64,000 nt of DNA, from positions 310,001 through 374,000 of the forward strand of contig JAJEKV010000103.1 of the NCBI GenBank assembly GCA_021234155.1, given 5' to 3'. The notes beneath the pieces were generated by a model. It ran no database searches, had not been told where the DNA came from, and was given only the letters and a program-made list of their open reading frames with translations. The stretch is from Isoetes taiwanensis (taxonomy: Eukaryota; Streptophyta; Lycopodiopsida; Isoetales; Isoetaceae). This document shows, piece by piece, positions 11,194 through 24,451 of the stretch (position 1 is the stretch's first letter; every line of letters starts with the position of its first letter). A program made the translations under genes and the position numbers.

Positions 11194-14100
11194 CATCTTG
11201 TATTACAACTGTTCACCAACTCTGAGTAGGTTCTTCCAGATACATGTTCAAACCAACTGTGTCACCACTATATCTTTCTATTGCACCTTCAAACCAACTT
11301 TGTTGCTACTATATCTTTCTATTGCATCTGGACCTATTGAATCAATGTCAAGGGGCATGCTTAAAACAGCCTTTTACTATCAGGCTGCACATTGCCCAAG
11401 TAGTTCATTCCATAGTTCTTATTATGAAGCTACCTCCGTCAAACAGGGTTACTGCTAGCTCCATTTTAAGTTTAGAAGATTGTGCTAATGGACACTGCAA
11501 GCTTCATATTTAAGAAAATGCCTAATCTTGTGCCATATATGAAAGCATGACATAGTTAAACCTTACTGGACATAACATCAAGCCACATTTGAATGGTGCT
11601 TTAGAATATTTTGCAACAACTTAGTGCATCCAAAACTAAGCTTCACAATAATTGCATACAAACACTTCCTCCGATAGGGAACCCAAAGCTGGAGTCTTGT
11701 GGTGCCTCCTTCAATTGCTCTCAGAATTAGCTTGCAAGGCAATAGAGGATTCAAGCGTCGGGCAGAGATGCTATTGAAGCAGTACTTGCACAATCTGGAT
11801 GTATAGGCCATGGCTAGAGGATTGTGGTGCCATGGCATCAATTGACCTGTTGGCCTAGCATGCATATCACCACGGGAACAAAACTTATTGCATGAGTCAA
11901 ACCTCTTCCACCAAGCAAAGACCACAAATGCCCAAATTATTCTGCAATAAACAGTAATAGTCGCAACATCTATATGTTTGGAGCAGGACTTTACATACTG
12001 TAGAATGGTATTGGTACTTGGTAGAGAGATGAGAAGCAAAATCCAAAAGATATTGGAACAGCGGTGGCAGATATTATTTTAAATATGCAGCTGAACACAC
12101 CTGAATAGAATTCTAAAAACAGACCTATAGTTGGCCGATATCATATTCAATCATTTAATAAAAAACCTTGTCTACGTACTGCACCAAATTACCCATCGCC
12201 TGCATAAACATGGTAAAGCTAAATTCATTTGCTTTGAATACATTAAAGTTTCATTTATTCATGATTATGATCGTGACTGAATCATGTTATCTGCTATAAT
12301 CACATGGGCTGTTACAGAGAGCACTGGATTCAGAAGTAACATATTCGACAGACTTGCAACACAACGATTTGGAAGGCCCTTGGGCATCGTGGCCATTCAA
12401 AACTCAGAAATGAAGTGTCCATGGGCTTACCATGTAGCAAATGGAGGTTTAATTTGTAAATGCCACTCTAGGCCATGTAATTATAAACCCTTATCTAACA
12501 CACCCAAGAATATACATGTCTACATAAACAATCATGTCTGTAAATGAATATTAAGAATCTTCCCATTTTCAATTTTTTTGCTACCTACGTTAAATGAGAC
12601 CAATCTAAAACAAATAGCCCACAGAGGAAACATACCGCCTTGCTAAAATAGTCTATGGGTCCCTGCCAAAATAGTTTACAGAATGGGAGAAAAAAGGCCG
12701 AAAAGCTCGCTCCATGATTCGCTTATGACCAAGTGTAGCTTAGCAAAGTTGAAAGCTTTCTATACACTGACCATAGTGCTGAATATAATGAAGGCCTTTA
12801 TTTTAGAGAGCTTCCCCTTAGGCGTCATATCTGGAGCTAAGATAAAAGGACATAAGCAAATTAGTTTACACAATCAACAAACAATATCAGGAGAAGGCCT
12901 CAGAGACAGGAGTGCTAATAGAATGCAGTGGAATGCTATTTGTGAAGCAAATTAGTTTACACAAACAACAAAGAATATTAGGGGATGGACTCAGAGGCAA
13001 CAGTGCTAATAGAATGCAGTGGAATGCTACTTGTGAAAATGCAGTAGAGCCAAGAATTATGTAATTATGCGAAAGAGAACAAATTCAAATGTTTTTCAAA
13101 TACACATGAGGTAATGTTCTCACAGTTGAAAATCGTGGACAAAAGTATCTATGTTCTGGAGACTGTTGCTTGTGTCATCTATTCTGACTCAGAGAAGGAC
13201 AAAAAATTTCTAACATATAAAACTATGAAGCCATATAGGCAATAGGAGCTTCGTTGCATCTTAATAATCTAGGCTTGCAATAACTTATATGTATATAGTC
13301 TCTCTATGCAAGAACATGGGACTGGAAGGAAAAATAGAAGGAAAAGGATTTAACCTCACAGCTCTGACCAAGAGAAGTTCTAGCATAGATTAGAATAGGT
13401 TTTTAGCGTCCACGGAGACCAATTGGCCTATGGGACCCAAACAAAAAGAGAGCAAAGAATATATTATCGACAGATTAAAAACCCCTCACCAAGGGTTTTC
13501 GAGGGAAAACCTTAGCAAAGTAATAAGCTGGCCGCACACCGCAATTGCATAGGACAGTTCAATACCGTCCCGCAGGACACAAACGAGTCCGTGCATCCAT
13601 AACCTCCTGGAGGTACGACCCCAACAAACCCACTGAACAATCTTCATTTCGTCTGAATAGGAGAGTCGATTCTGCAATATATTAAAAAATAAATAAAAGC
13701 TTGCTCAGAGCATTACCAAAATCAACTTCTGCAAATAAGAAATGCAAAGCAATTACTTAGAATTGGAAAATATTGAAAAATCTAAGAAGTCAAACATTAA
13801 AACTTGCAAAGAAACATGCAAAGAAACGTGCAGATTATTCTTGAAAGAAATAACTATATGATTGTAAGGAAATAGATCAAAAACCAAAGATCCATCATAT
13901 ATCTTACCATTGGAGGATTGACGATCTTGAGAACATATCATTTAAGAGGTACATCTACATTGCTTGAAAAAAGGGCAAGCATGACCAAGAAACATTTGGA
14001 CCTCTAAAAATCTAACACACACACCAGTTGAACTAATAGATAGGCTTCTCATTCATCTCAGCAGATTTGCTACAATGGTGGACAGTGGACAGCCACACAC

Positions 14101-16845
14101 ATGCGAACTATCCACCAAAAAATAAAGGGAAAATCCAATTATATCATTTGGACCCCAAAACAAATACAATGCTAATAGATGAGTGGCTGATGTACCTGCC
14201 GAAAGCTTATCACCGGATTAAAAAAACTCGCCCTTTCGGTTTTTTTTGAGGAAAACCCTAGTGATAAGCCTTCGCAAGGGGCTTAGACAAACGTAAGGCA
14301 TAGAATCGCCCCCAAAACCCGCCGCGATGGAGAAGTCAAAACGGATGGCGCCGCCAACCCGTGCACTGCACATCACCAACAACAAACGAGAAACATACCA
14401 AAGAATAGCATCACCCACCGGGTGGAAAAACATGATGTACAAAATAGAATAAACAAAGAAGGGGGGGAGGGTGGGTTCAAAGAGAATAAGGTACTGCTGA
14501 GAGAAGAGGAAGCGCCGATGAAACGTCGATGAAGAATTCCGCAATAAGAAGCAAACGCCCAACCTGACGAACGGCCCAAAACGCATGCGATGCATGCATG
14601 CGACGCATGCAATGCATGCATGCTCGTCTTGAGCAAGAATGCCGATTCGCTACGCGAATCGACGACATTTCTATTGCCATACAGACCATGAAGAAGTGCA
14701 GTTTGGAATAGTGACATGTAGATGCCAGTATGCCCTACAAAAAATCAAGAGCTATAGATAGTTTCTGTTATGCAAACACACCATTTCTATTTATCTTTAA
14801 ACATCAAGATCTATAAAGCGTTGTTACAGACCGGATCTATTGCAGTCCAAAAAATACCTGAATAATATACAACAGAAATGGTCTCTGATGGAATGTTGAA
14901 GATTTGACCATTATCTGTGTTTCTTCTATGAAATGAATCAGCAACATTTGGCCTGTAACATGGGAATAAGACATGCCAAAATTAATGTGTAAAGCACCAA
15001 CGACAATACTTCATTTTAGGCTAACTGATAAGGTCCAAGTATACTCCCAAAATGTCAATGAAGGCCCCAAAGGTGCTCCGACCTTGAAATATATGTACTC
15101 CAGCAGACAAAATGAATTGACAATAGTTAAGGCCCTGGATCTTGGGTGCATAATCTGCAACGAACCGATCGATAAAGATGGTGTAAGTTTAGGAAATGAC
15201 ATTAATAGATGATGCAAGCACAGATAATTAAAGGCAAGAACCTTACTTCTGGCATGTGCTTTGCACGAATCTAGTGCATGGATCAACATAAACATGGCTC
15301 GAACAATTCTTAGGTAGAATACCATGTAAACGTCTAGTCAAGAATTATATCATGCTACAGAAAGACAGAAAAAAGAAATAGGAAGTTCTACCTGCACAAT
15401 GACATTGCAAGATGTAATTTTCAGTGCAAATCAAAGCGGCCAAAGTGCTCAGACACCACATGTCTTTCATGCTCTCCATGCCGCCAAAAATTGGGGAAGC
15501 ATAATCCAGAAATCCAAATCATAATGAAACCACATTCCCAATTTTCGGAATACCACCGCATAATAGCCCGAGATCCTTTCCAAGAGGGCTAAGAGGGGCA
15601 TGTGCTCAACGGTGGCCGTGGCTGTGGAAGAGCGCAGAAGCTCCCATGCCGGGATCAGCACTGCAGAAAAACTGATCCACAACCCATACGAATTCACCAT
15701 AATAAAACCATGCTTCAACCTCTAGATTATCAGCTTTAATGCATCCCCTGCTGCAAGCTATGGCCCTTAATAAAAAACAGGTACATAATATCACGACCCC
15801 TAACTATAACAGCGTTGGTCTCCATGCCGTGGTGCATGTCCTGAGGGATGGTGAATGGATGAAAGCTTCACTCAGCCATCCCAGATAAGAATCCACGAAA
15901 ATTGGGGGATAACCCATCGGCCTCAAAAATGCCTATTTCGAAATCATAGTACGACCAAAATGCCCGATTTTTAGAGAACCGGAATCTTTTCCCGGCCGTC
16001 AAAACCCTCGAAACCTTAAAAAATCAAATTAAGAAAAAATTCCAAAAAGTTTTCGGAACCCCGGAAAAACTAAATTTGAACAATAGGATATCTTAATGTG
16101 GTATAGTACCCTGTTTGTTTTTTAGTTCCACCTCCTGTGGCGAGTAGACTTCTCACTACTGCATTCCCCATGAACCTATACTAACATTGCTATAACCTAA
16201 ATAATTGTCTACAATATAAAAGGGAAGCATAAAAGACAATCATTTATTACTCGAGATTGAGATACTTGCGAACATAAGCATTAGACAATCTATATGATCC
16301 CCAATATTCATCCACTCTGATGACTTAGTTTCCAGAAATACTTTTATCCATATTCTAGCTGCCTAAAATGCTTTTAAAATTTCTTCATGGATAGCAATCC
16401 TCGTTTGTGGGTATGGCAAGTTGGGGTATACAGTACGAGCAGATTAGCGAGATACGATAAGGTTTGAAGTAAATATACATGGTATTAATTCAATACATTT
16501 ATTGTACAACTTGCAGGGGAAGGTGGAGAGGCTCTTGCTGCCCTATGTCATCCCTCGTGTGAAAACACACGTAAATAAAAGAGAGTTTTTGAGAGATTTT
16601 ATTAACAATATAAGATGTAATAGCTCATATTGATAAGAAAAAAAAAATAAAAAAAAATTGGCCTCTCTGAGGCCTTTGGGAAGCATAATATCCACATTAT
16701 TTATTATTCTAGGTAAGAAGAGATGAATCTACAAAGAAGATAACTATAGAACATTTGGATATAATAAAACTTTAAAAGCACTATTTGTACATATTTATGC
16801 GAGAGTAAATATTAAAAGCCTTGTAGAATATGAGAGATGAAACAA
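11194..16845. other. AT-rich anonymous region
   Basis: No gene can be supported here. A 153-codon minus-strand open frame at 11,578-12,039 has no recognisable motif and unusual composition. Direct near-repeats occur around 12,880-13,030, where an AGAATGCAGTGGAATGCTA word appears twice. Minus-strand stretches near 15,011-15,330 and 15,467-15,794 have exon-like pieces flanked by plausible splice sites but match no family I know. A purine-rich, frame-poor stretch lies at 15,840-16,090. Confidence 0.4.
14581..14661. repeat. GCATGC-rich palindromic cluster plus hairpin
   Basis: GCATGC and ATGCATGCATGC words recur four or more times in 45 bases. They are followed by a perfect 8-bp stem with 3-base loop at 14,643-14,661 (CGATTCGC-TAC-GCGAATCG). 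Function is unknown. Confidence 0.6.
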
Positions 16846-16870
16846 AATAAAATAAAATAAAATAAAAAGA
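16846..16870. repeat. (AAAAT)n microsatellite
   Basis: Four consecutive AAAAT units lie just beyond the 3' side of the minus-strand EF1B pseudogene. They read as poly-T-rich on its strand, so they are not its poly(A) tail. Confidence 0.7.
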
Positions 16871-16889
16871 AACAAAATATCAATTTGAA

Positions 16890-17303
16890 CTTTTTGTTTT
16901 GTTGTACTAGCCCAACTTCTTTCTTTTTAGAACTTTTCTTTGCCGATGCCTCCCTTTCTGTAGCAGTTGCTTTTTCCTCCTATGTCTCTTTCCCAAAGAG
17001 ATCAAGGTCATCATTATCTTCCACTGCTAGCTTGTCGACAGAAGTTTGCGGAGCAACTTCTGAAAGAGCTCCACTGCTAACAGTACTTCCCTCAACTATG
17101 GCACCAATTCAGCACCTGAAAATCTTGGTCTTAACAAAGGTAATGGAATCTGCATTCTTCAAAGCGAGAATTACAACTAGATAAACGTTGGAAGTTTCGT
17201 AGCCCAAAATATATGTCTTGATGAGGAGATACAAATCAAGATCATTTAAGCCTTCGAGATTTGGGAGATTAGAGAAGGTAATAGCCGTAGCTATTATGGG
17301 TAA
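16890..17303 (-). pseudogene. Processed pseudogene of elongation factor 1B-beta/delta
   Basis: On the minus strand the conceptual product begins ATAITFSNLPNLEGLNDLDLY, like the N-terminal domain of plant eEF1B-beta. It continues through LLIKTYILGYETS and reaches the acidic linker with DNDDLDLFGKET, the family's signature DLFG-E-ET segment, then an EEKATATEREASAKK and Ser-Lys-rich KKSSKKKEVG stretch. In-frame stops occur at 17,109-17,111 (TGA) and 16,980-16,982 (TAG), and the WF-containing helical part of the N-domain is missing. The C-terminal nucleotide-exchange domain is absent. The parts run together without introns, which points to a truncated retrocopy. The active factor recycles eEF1A-GDP in the cytosol. 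Confidence 0.8.
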
Positions 17304-18330
17304 GAGTCATCCTTCAATCTGCTCTAAATCTTATCCTGCGAAAACCCTAATAACTACAACTAGGGTTTAATCCTGGCTACATTTGCAAATGCTAAAATAA
17401 TACAAGATCATGTTTGGTCTTTAAAGTAACAGAAGCTTCTGATTTTTTCTTTTTATTTTTAGCTACAACTTTTCCTCTTTATTTTTATTTTTATGAACTT
17501 CAAATGGTTCCTCACGCAGAAAAATCCCCTATTTCTGAATAGAACTTTTTTTCCTTACAAAAAGCTTGTAAAACCCATTTGCAAACGTAATAAGAGATGT
17601 CCGCGTTACTACATTAATCCTCTGTCATCTATCGTTATATATAGATTACCATATTTCAAACATACATCTGCACAGTATTTTCAAGAACATATGTACGTCT
17701 ATTTTTCTGTCATTGTTTGTATTATTTTGTCCTCATCTCCCAAGACAACCACTCTTCACATCTTGTATTGGAGATGATCACATTCTACCACTAACAGAAC
17801 ACAGCCTTAGCAATATCAAGCCTTCAAACCATTTGACAATACTAAGCTGACCATGTCCATTTATGCATGAAGGTTAGACCACACCTTATCTGACTGGCTG
17901 AACTAAGTCTAAAAATATTTGCAAGAGTGCCATTGCTTGTTGTTCATAAATCTTTCTGATTACACTTCACATTTTGGACAAAACGGTTAATTGAGAAATC
18001 CAACGCAACTTCATTTAGCATCCCCATCTTGAATCTATGACCAGAGTATCCACCTGCATGAAAGATTTTATTCCCGGGTGAACATGGAAATCAATAATGA
18101 AATGCAATAACACATTCAACTACATTATGTTATATAACATGGTAAGAACATGAGATGAATTTAGCATTCTTCTTACATATTAAATTTTCGAGGGCCATAC
18201 AGATTCTTTTCTATTAAAGCAGACTAGATTGTGCATTTCTATTTTCAAATCTTTTTATTTAATACTAAAGCTATCCATAATAATCTTAGCCTTTTCTTCC
18301 AGACTAAAGTTTGTCAATGTCAAATTTATA
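17304..18330. other. Intergenic, AT-rich
   Basis: No gene, repeat or terminus could be supported here; an open plus-strand stretch at 17,493-17,777 has low-complexity Lys/Phe-rich composition and no motif. Confidence 0.4.
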
Positions 18331-18334
18331 TATA

Positions 18335-18362
18335 CGAGTTATGGTGTCCGGCATTGCTGGGC
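18335..18362 (-). mobile_element. Degenerate Helitron 3' end
   Basis: This is related to 10,486-10,513. On the minus strand it is GCCCAGC-AAT-GCCGGAC followed by ACCATAACTCG. The hairpin keeps its form through two G-T wobble pairs, and the terminus is CTCG instead of CTAG. The changes fit an older member of the same family with C-to-T decay. Sequence to the right has only a weak resemblance to the other copies. Confidence 0.5.
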
Positions 18363-18450
18363 TTTAGTAATAATTTGAAGAGGTGGTTGTTTTATTGTTT
18401 GCTAGAATAGATAATGTTGTTTGGAGTGGGCAAGGGTAATATAGAGGAAC

Positions 18451-18710
18451 ACTGTAAGACTCGTTGATAAAGACAATAAACCATTGTGCATGAAATTGTG
18501 AATTTGATCTGACATTGTTATATGCTTTTACCAAAAAGGAAACCTTAGGAACCTATAGGAATTTGTGTTGGAACAGAACACTACTGTAAGACTCGTTGAT
18601 AAAGACAATAAACCATTGTGCATGAAATTGTGAATTTGATCTGACATTGTTATATGCTTTTACCAAAAAGGAAACCTTAGGAACCTATAGGAATTTGTGT
18701 TGGAACAGAA
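18451..18710. repeat. 132-bp tandem duplication
   Basis: The segment ACTGTAAGACTCG...GGAACAGAA is present at 18,451 and again from 18,583, virtually identical. This indicates a recent duplication or an assembly artefact. The first copy is followed by CACT before the second begins. Confidence 0.92.
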
Positions 18711-18714
18711 AGCA

Positions 18715-19560
18715 ACAATGATTATAGTTGAAGTTGTGTATGCTCGTCTTTGGTTTGGAGAGAGGTAGTGGCATTTTGTGTTAGTTGTTATTTTATTTGG
18801 TTGAGTAGGTCTTGAAGGTTTTATCGAAACATTTAGAACCTTGAAAAATGGGGAATGTCAGACAACTTTAGGTTTTATTGATCTACTTCTTGAGCGCTAC
18901 AATGAAAAAGATCTATAAAAATAGTAATATGTAATACGGGAAGTTAGGAGTCTCGAACTGCCTCATTTGATGTTGTGATCTGAAATATGTCCCGACTTTA
19001 AGAGTCATACTGTGATATCATATTGGATTGTTGTCCTACTCATGAAACAACAATATTTAGTTGTTACATGTTATAATTTTAGTGACATATGGTGCTCTAT
19101 ATTGTTTGACTTGCACGAGAGGTCATTAGGTCATTATTTATGTGGATGATGGGACTATTGAAGAAAAACTTTCTAGAGTGGAATAAAGTTGTAGAGGATA
19201 GAGATGTTATGCATGTAACCAAAATGCATGATACCTATGATAACTGTGAGATTTCTTATAAAAGAAACACCTTACATGCATGAAATTGCCTTTCAATAAA
19301 ATACATTGCAGCTATTCAGATGAAATCCTGACATAAACTCTCTATCTGCCATCTTAATAACTGTTGATATGCCATCAACAAACTTGGTCCTCCTTAGTTT
19401 GGGGACACTGCAATGAATACAATACAATAAACTGATGAAAATAAATATCAGAGGCAAATTATCAACATACTATAAGCAAATTATAAACGTACTAAAATAG
19501 TATTGGAGTACCTCTAAATGTGGATAATGGATTTTGACGTCTGTATATGTTGTGCATGTC
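18715..19560. other. Intergenic, no feature seen
   Basis: AT-rich sequence without a supportable gene. It contains repeated short purine and pyrimidine words only. Confidence 0.4.
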
Positions 19561-20400
19561 CACTTAAATCTTTTTGATCAAATTGGATAATAACTTTTTG
19601 AATCTTTGATTTGTTTTTTTAGAAACACTTGAAATAGTTATTAGTAAGAAATAAATGAAAAGTTGTTCAACAAACATTCCAACCGCCATAATGTTTTTGT
19701 TTGAGAGTACGTCTTTGTATTCTTCCTTCTTAAACATTGCCTTAACTTTTTTGTTGAGCACTTTTATCTTCACCCCTCTTTTGTCTAGGTTACTGTAAAG
19801 ACCTGTTGGATGGTAACATTAGCAGTCTGACACAACGAACCATTTCATTGTTTTAGAACAATCCGATAAATTCGTGATGCTGCATTGCTTTGGTGATTTG
19901 TGACTCAACCAGCATTTTGTATAGCGTATGGGTATATGAAGATATTGTCATTCTGGAAATATTTACAAAAGATGCCAGTAAGAACTAGAGGAGAAGATGT
20001 TTACCATATGTCCCAACAGTCTTTGTTTAAGAGCAGGTCTTTATGCTCTTCCTCAGCCTTCTCGAACATTGTCATAGCTTTTTTGTTTACTCTTTTTTCT
20101 AAGCTGTTGTAAATACTATGTTGTTGCATAACGACATTACCAGTTTAGCACAACCAACCATCAGTGAAGAATCCATTCTTTTAATACGATTTCATCGTTT
20201 GTCTAATTGAATGACCATTTTGTATAGCACATAGGCACGTTGTAGAAATCCTCTTGATGCTGCATTGCTTTTGTTGTTTTTCTGACTGAACCATCCTTTT
20301 ATGTAGCGCATAGGCATATTGTAGAAACCCTTTTACAAACCAGAGAATGAGTTTGCAAGGTAATGTTTTGAGCAAGTATTGCAAAATTGTTTGATTGGCT
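19561..20400 (-). repeat. Diverged internal duplications with protein-like reading
   Basis: Two related segments (about 19,690-19,850 and 20,030-20,170) read on the minus strand as Lys/Glu-rich peptides: KKVKAMFKKEEYKDVLSNKN and NKKAMTMFEKAEEEHKDLL. A further TGTATAGC...CATAGGCA...TTGTAGAAA word recurs near 19,918, 20,220 and 20,300. They may be remnants of a repeated coding exon; no family was recognised. Confidence 0.4.
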
Positions 20401-22741
20401 TACACTGAGTATTCTAAAAATGCACGCATTAAGCCCTTGATAGGACCAATGGCCTAAAGCTTGATATAGCATATAAGTAGTAGCTGGGTTTTATGAGATA
20501 AAGAGGAAAAGCATTCTGCATGTCAACCGTGAGATTGTGTGATATAAAAGAAGTGAGAAACACATGCCTTAAAGAGGTGTTTCCCAATTCTGCCTATTAG
20601 AGAACAGAGATGAAGGCAATTTCTACAGAATGATGAAAACCGTCAAAGCCCTGTTGTTTACTCTCATACAGTTCGAGAAGCAGATGTACTGGACATAATG
20701 AGTTTATCAGAAAACACACCTGGCTTAGCAGCTTCTACAATGCTTAAGAATCTAGACTTCAAATTCGATGTGGTTACTGATGGAGGCACATTATCCTATA
20801 TTCAAATGACAAAAGGTGTTGATTCAGAATTGCCACTTAGTATGTTTCTCTGAGCCTATAAAGGAGTACCCATGTTCATTATGCTATTCATGAAGAAAGC
20901 CTATTGGTCGGTCTAATTGGCTATGGCGGCAAATGAACCAAACATAGACGCAAAAGCAGAGTAGAAAAAGAGACATTCCAGATTGATGCCATAAGAAACA
21001 CTTTGGTCCGTCAGATTGCCCCCTAATGCACACTGACGACAATCGACGGCAAGACAGCCTTTACCTAACTTGCATAACGCAGTGGGCATTTCAATCTTAG
21101 CCATCCAACACATCGAGGTTTTTAACCGTGTCCCTCGATTTGGTACATTTATTGGCATCACAATCATATTCCATCACCCCTCCTACCAAGGGCTTCCTTC
21201 CTACCAAGGGTTTCGGGCAACCCAAAAAGAACCCAATAACACTTTGTAGTGTTTTTTCTTATTTTTTAAAGAACCATTGGATATCAATAAAATACATACA
21301 ATTAAAACCATTGGATGACGTGGATAACATAATTTACACTAAAACCATTGCAGCGCATCACAAAGAGGCAAAAAGAGAGGACCCTGTATGTATGATCCGG
21401 CTTGAAATAAGAACGACAATAACACACGGAAATCCAGAAAGAAATCTAGAATAAAAATTTGGAACCAAGGACAGAAATGGAAGAAGATGGAAAATCCAGA
21501 ACAATGAAGCAAGGAAAATTGTCTGTAAGTGCAAGAAAAATCGTCTGCAGCAAAATCGTCTGAAGAACACAACCATGGCTGCATAGAGGATCCACTGGCC
21601 AGGGTGTCGAACCCCGGTAAAAGCCTTACCAATAACCTGCCCATGCCTTCCCATTCTATTGTATTCTATTCTGGCCGCATCCAGATCCAGGAGCTATGCT
21701 ACCCAGAGCAAAATCCGACCCAAATGATGGTCGTAGATGCAGTTGATGGCAAACCTAGATGCAATAGATGGAAAATTCGACAGTCATCTCCACGTCTTGC
21801 ACAAAACCCGAAGGAACCCAACCAATACAGCCAGATCCGGCAGCATGAGGATCTCAACTAGTTTCAGCCAATAAGCCAGATCTGGCACTCTGCAGCCACA
21901 TGCCGCAGCCCACGACATGAATTGCAGGCCCTGAGGACCGCGACCAAAAAAGGAAAGACCCTACTTTCTACAATGTTAATATATCAAACCATTACCCAAT
22001 AAGCCATAAAAATTAGAACCTCATTCCAAACCTTTAAAAAAACTTTCGAAATCGTCTACAGCAAACCTTTATAGGTACTTGTCCAACCTAATAGATGAAT
22101 AATTTCATGGTCCGGGGCACTCATTGCTCCTAGGAACGGTAAAAGCTAAGGAGCATCTCTTCACTTCGGCCGGCAGTACAAGGTATTGGGTTAAATGATG
22201 TAGAAGTTTTCTCTATCAGCTATTTCGCCGCACTCTGCTTGTGATCGGACGCATCTCATTAGAAAAACATATACATTTTATGCATTCTATGTCTTCCTTC
22301 TGTTCCAGTGAAGATCATCAAGTTATCAGCGCTTGCCCAGTTGGAGAGAGCGAAGGAATTTTCAGTCCATATATGTAACCAAATCCTTCATCAGGAGGGA
22401 AATGATCATGTGATGAATCTCCAAAGATAAAAAATCCCTTCTTGCAGCATGCCTCTGTTTTTCATGAATCATGTTCAATGACTTACCATAATTGCACTTA
22501 TACAGCAGATAATGTTATGTTCTAGTCAACAATCCACCAACAAAATGGTGTTTCTTGCTGCTAGCTGGTGGCTTGTCATCCTTTGTACCATTTTTGTGTA
22601 TAGTGAATTATACGTATTAAGCTGAATTCGATTGGGATTTGATTTGCAGTGATGTGGAAATTTTTTATATCATTGTTCTCCTAACTGATATTATAATGAA
22701 ACGTGTTAATTGTTCTTTTTTGCTTCTAGTTTCCAATAACG
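20401..22741. other. Region upstream of the glutaredoxin gene
   Basis: No other gene was found. The last kilobase should contain the promoter and 5' UTR of the glutaredoxin gene. A TTTGCAG that looks like an intron acceptor occurs about 95 bases before its ATG, so a 5' UTR intron is possible. The transcription start cannot be placed from sequence alone. Confidence 0.4.
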
Positions 22742-24451
22742 ATGGCCAGCAGGCGGCTCGTAAATACAGTGGCATGCATTCGACCGTTTTCTTGTCATTT
22801 AGATCGGCATGTACCATCATCCTCTGCTTTGCCAAAAGTTTTGTCAAATGATTTTGTGGTTCCCTTCCTCTTGAAAGGTGGGCTGTTGTTGTCCTTCTAA
22901 TTTGGCTCCCTAAACTGGTACGCCATATTGAGTGATTTTTCTGTGTTTATTTTGTAGGGAGACCTATCTGGTCCGCACCATTTCACAGAAAGTTTTCAAG
23001 TAATGGACAGGAAAATGACAGTCATGACGATTTTAAGCCTGTCAATAAATCTGTTAGTGAGACATCCTCCATCCAGGACTTCATAGAAAAAGTGAGTTGC
23101 TGACATGAGAACATAATACACCTAGAGATATTGCCATGTCCTTCTCTAGGAGTATTAAAGTGTAGTTGGTTCTATGATTATTTCAGTTTGGTATCAATTT
23201 TATTGACATGGTCTTAAATGATTTAGCATTTTTAAAGCTCGTTAGAGTCACTTTGTTTTATTTTCTAATGTCCCAAGGTAGCATTGCAGTGCTCAACACT
23301 GTTGACTCTTATGGGTGCAGGACATTAAGGAGCATAATATTATGGTGTATATGAAAGGCATACCAGAGGCACCTCAATGTGGCTTCAGTAAGATGGTGGT
23401 TGAAATATTACAGCATCATGGTAAAGTAATGTCATCTGATATGTATGTGAGTCGAGAATATGCTATATGTAATCCTTAATAGTGAATTAATCTGTCTCTG
23501 GTGAAATTGGTTAGCAGTAAATTTGCATAGTAGGGATGTTTCTTCAACCTTACATTCTTAATCATTTCTATGATGTTATTAAGAGAACTGCAGCTGTGGT
23601 CTGAGCCGCAGTCTCTTCAGCAGTTTCCAAACAGGGTAGCATTTGTTTTATAATTGAAGAGCCAAAGGCATGCGCATTGGTCATGCAAGCTTCCCTTACA
23701 ATACGTGGGCCAGCGCATTTGTTTATATAGATAATAATCTTTCTATGAGGAATTATATCTCCCGTTTCGCTGTTTCAGGGTGGTTAACTTAGAAAATAGG
23801 TTTATTTGATGGATGCTGAAATATGACATTTGAAAATAGGGAGTAAGGGGCAGCAACTTGTGACGGTTTCATAAATTGCTTTCTTAGTGGGGGTAGATAT
23901 CTATAGCCTAATAAGATTTCAGTTGTTTCGATACCCTTTTGCGGAGAATTTTCTTGATCAATTTATGCTTTTGTCTTTTCATTATTTCCATAGTCTTGAT
24001 ATTCATTCTTTTTCTTCATTTAGTTATTTGACATGTTTGTATGTTATTTGATGGCCATATTTCATTTGTCGCATTTTGCAGCTGTACCATTTGCTGCAAG
24101 GAATGTGCTGGCAGACCAAGATCTAAGAGATGGTATTAAGAAATTCAGGTGGAGTTTATTCATACAAAATGAAGCTATTTGGTGTATGATTAGATGCTGC
24201 TAACAACTAACATATTCATGGGTTATTTTTATAGTCATTGGCCGACCATTCCTCAGGTTTTTATAAAGGGAGAGTTTGTTGGTGGCTCAGATATTTTGTT
24301 GAACATGCACAGGGTAAATATATATGTTTCTTTTCTTTATATACTTGTCAATCCTTTGCAGTCATTTTGCAGTAATTAAACCAACGTTGACCTGGTTCAG
24401 TCAGGAGAGCTGGAGGAGAAGCTGAAAGAGTTCAAAACAGCCACCAAATAA
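22742..24451 (+). CDS. GRXS15: Monothiol glutaredoxin, CGFS type, mitochondrial (GRXS15-like)
   Basis: There are six exons: 22,742-22,877, 22,958-23,091, 23,321-23,420, 24,082-24,148, 24,235-24,313 and 24,401-24,451. All introns are GT-AG and phases join cleanly to give 188 residues. Residues 1 to about 80 are Arg/Ser-rich with few acids near the start ([16 protein letters not shown]), as in a mitochondrial targeting sequence. The glutaredoxin domain follows, with MKG at 101-103, the active-site CGFS at 110-113, WPTIPQVF at 148-155 and GGSD at 162-165; these bind glutathione and the [2Fe-2S] cluster in this family. GRXS15 acts in matrix iron-sulfur cluster transfer. Arabidopsis GRXS15 is slightly shorter (169). 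The ATG chosen is the first in frame and gives the presequence. No frame damage is seen, in contrast to its neighbours. Confidence 0.93.

Noticed and set aside
11578-12039. 153-codon minus-strand open frame
   Set aside because: No motif, unusual composition rich in Cys, Ile and Leu, and surrounded by anonymous AT-rich DNA; likely chance.
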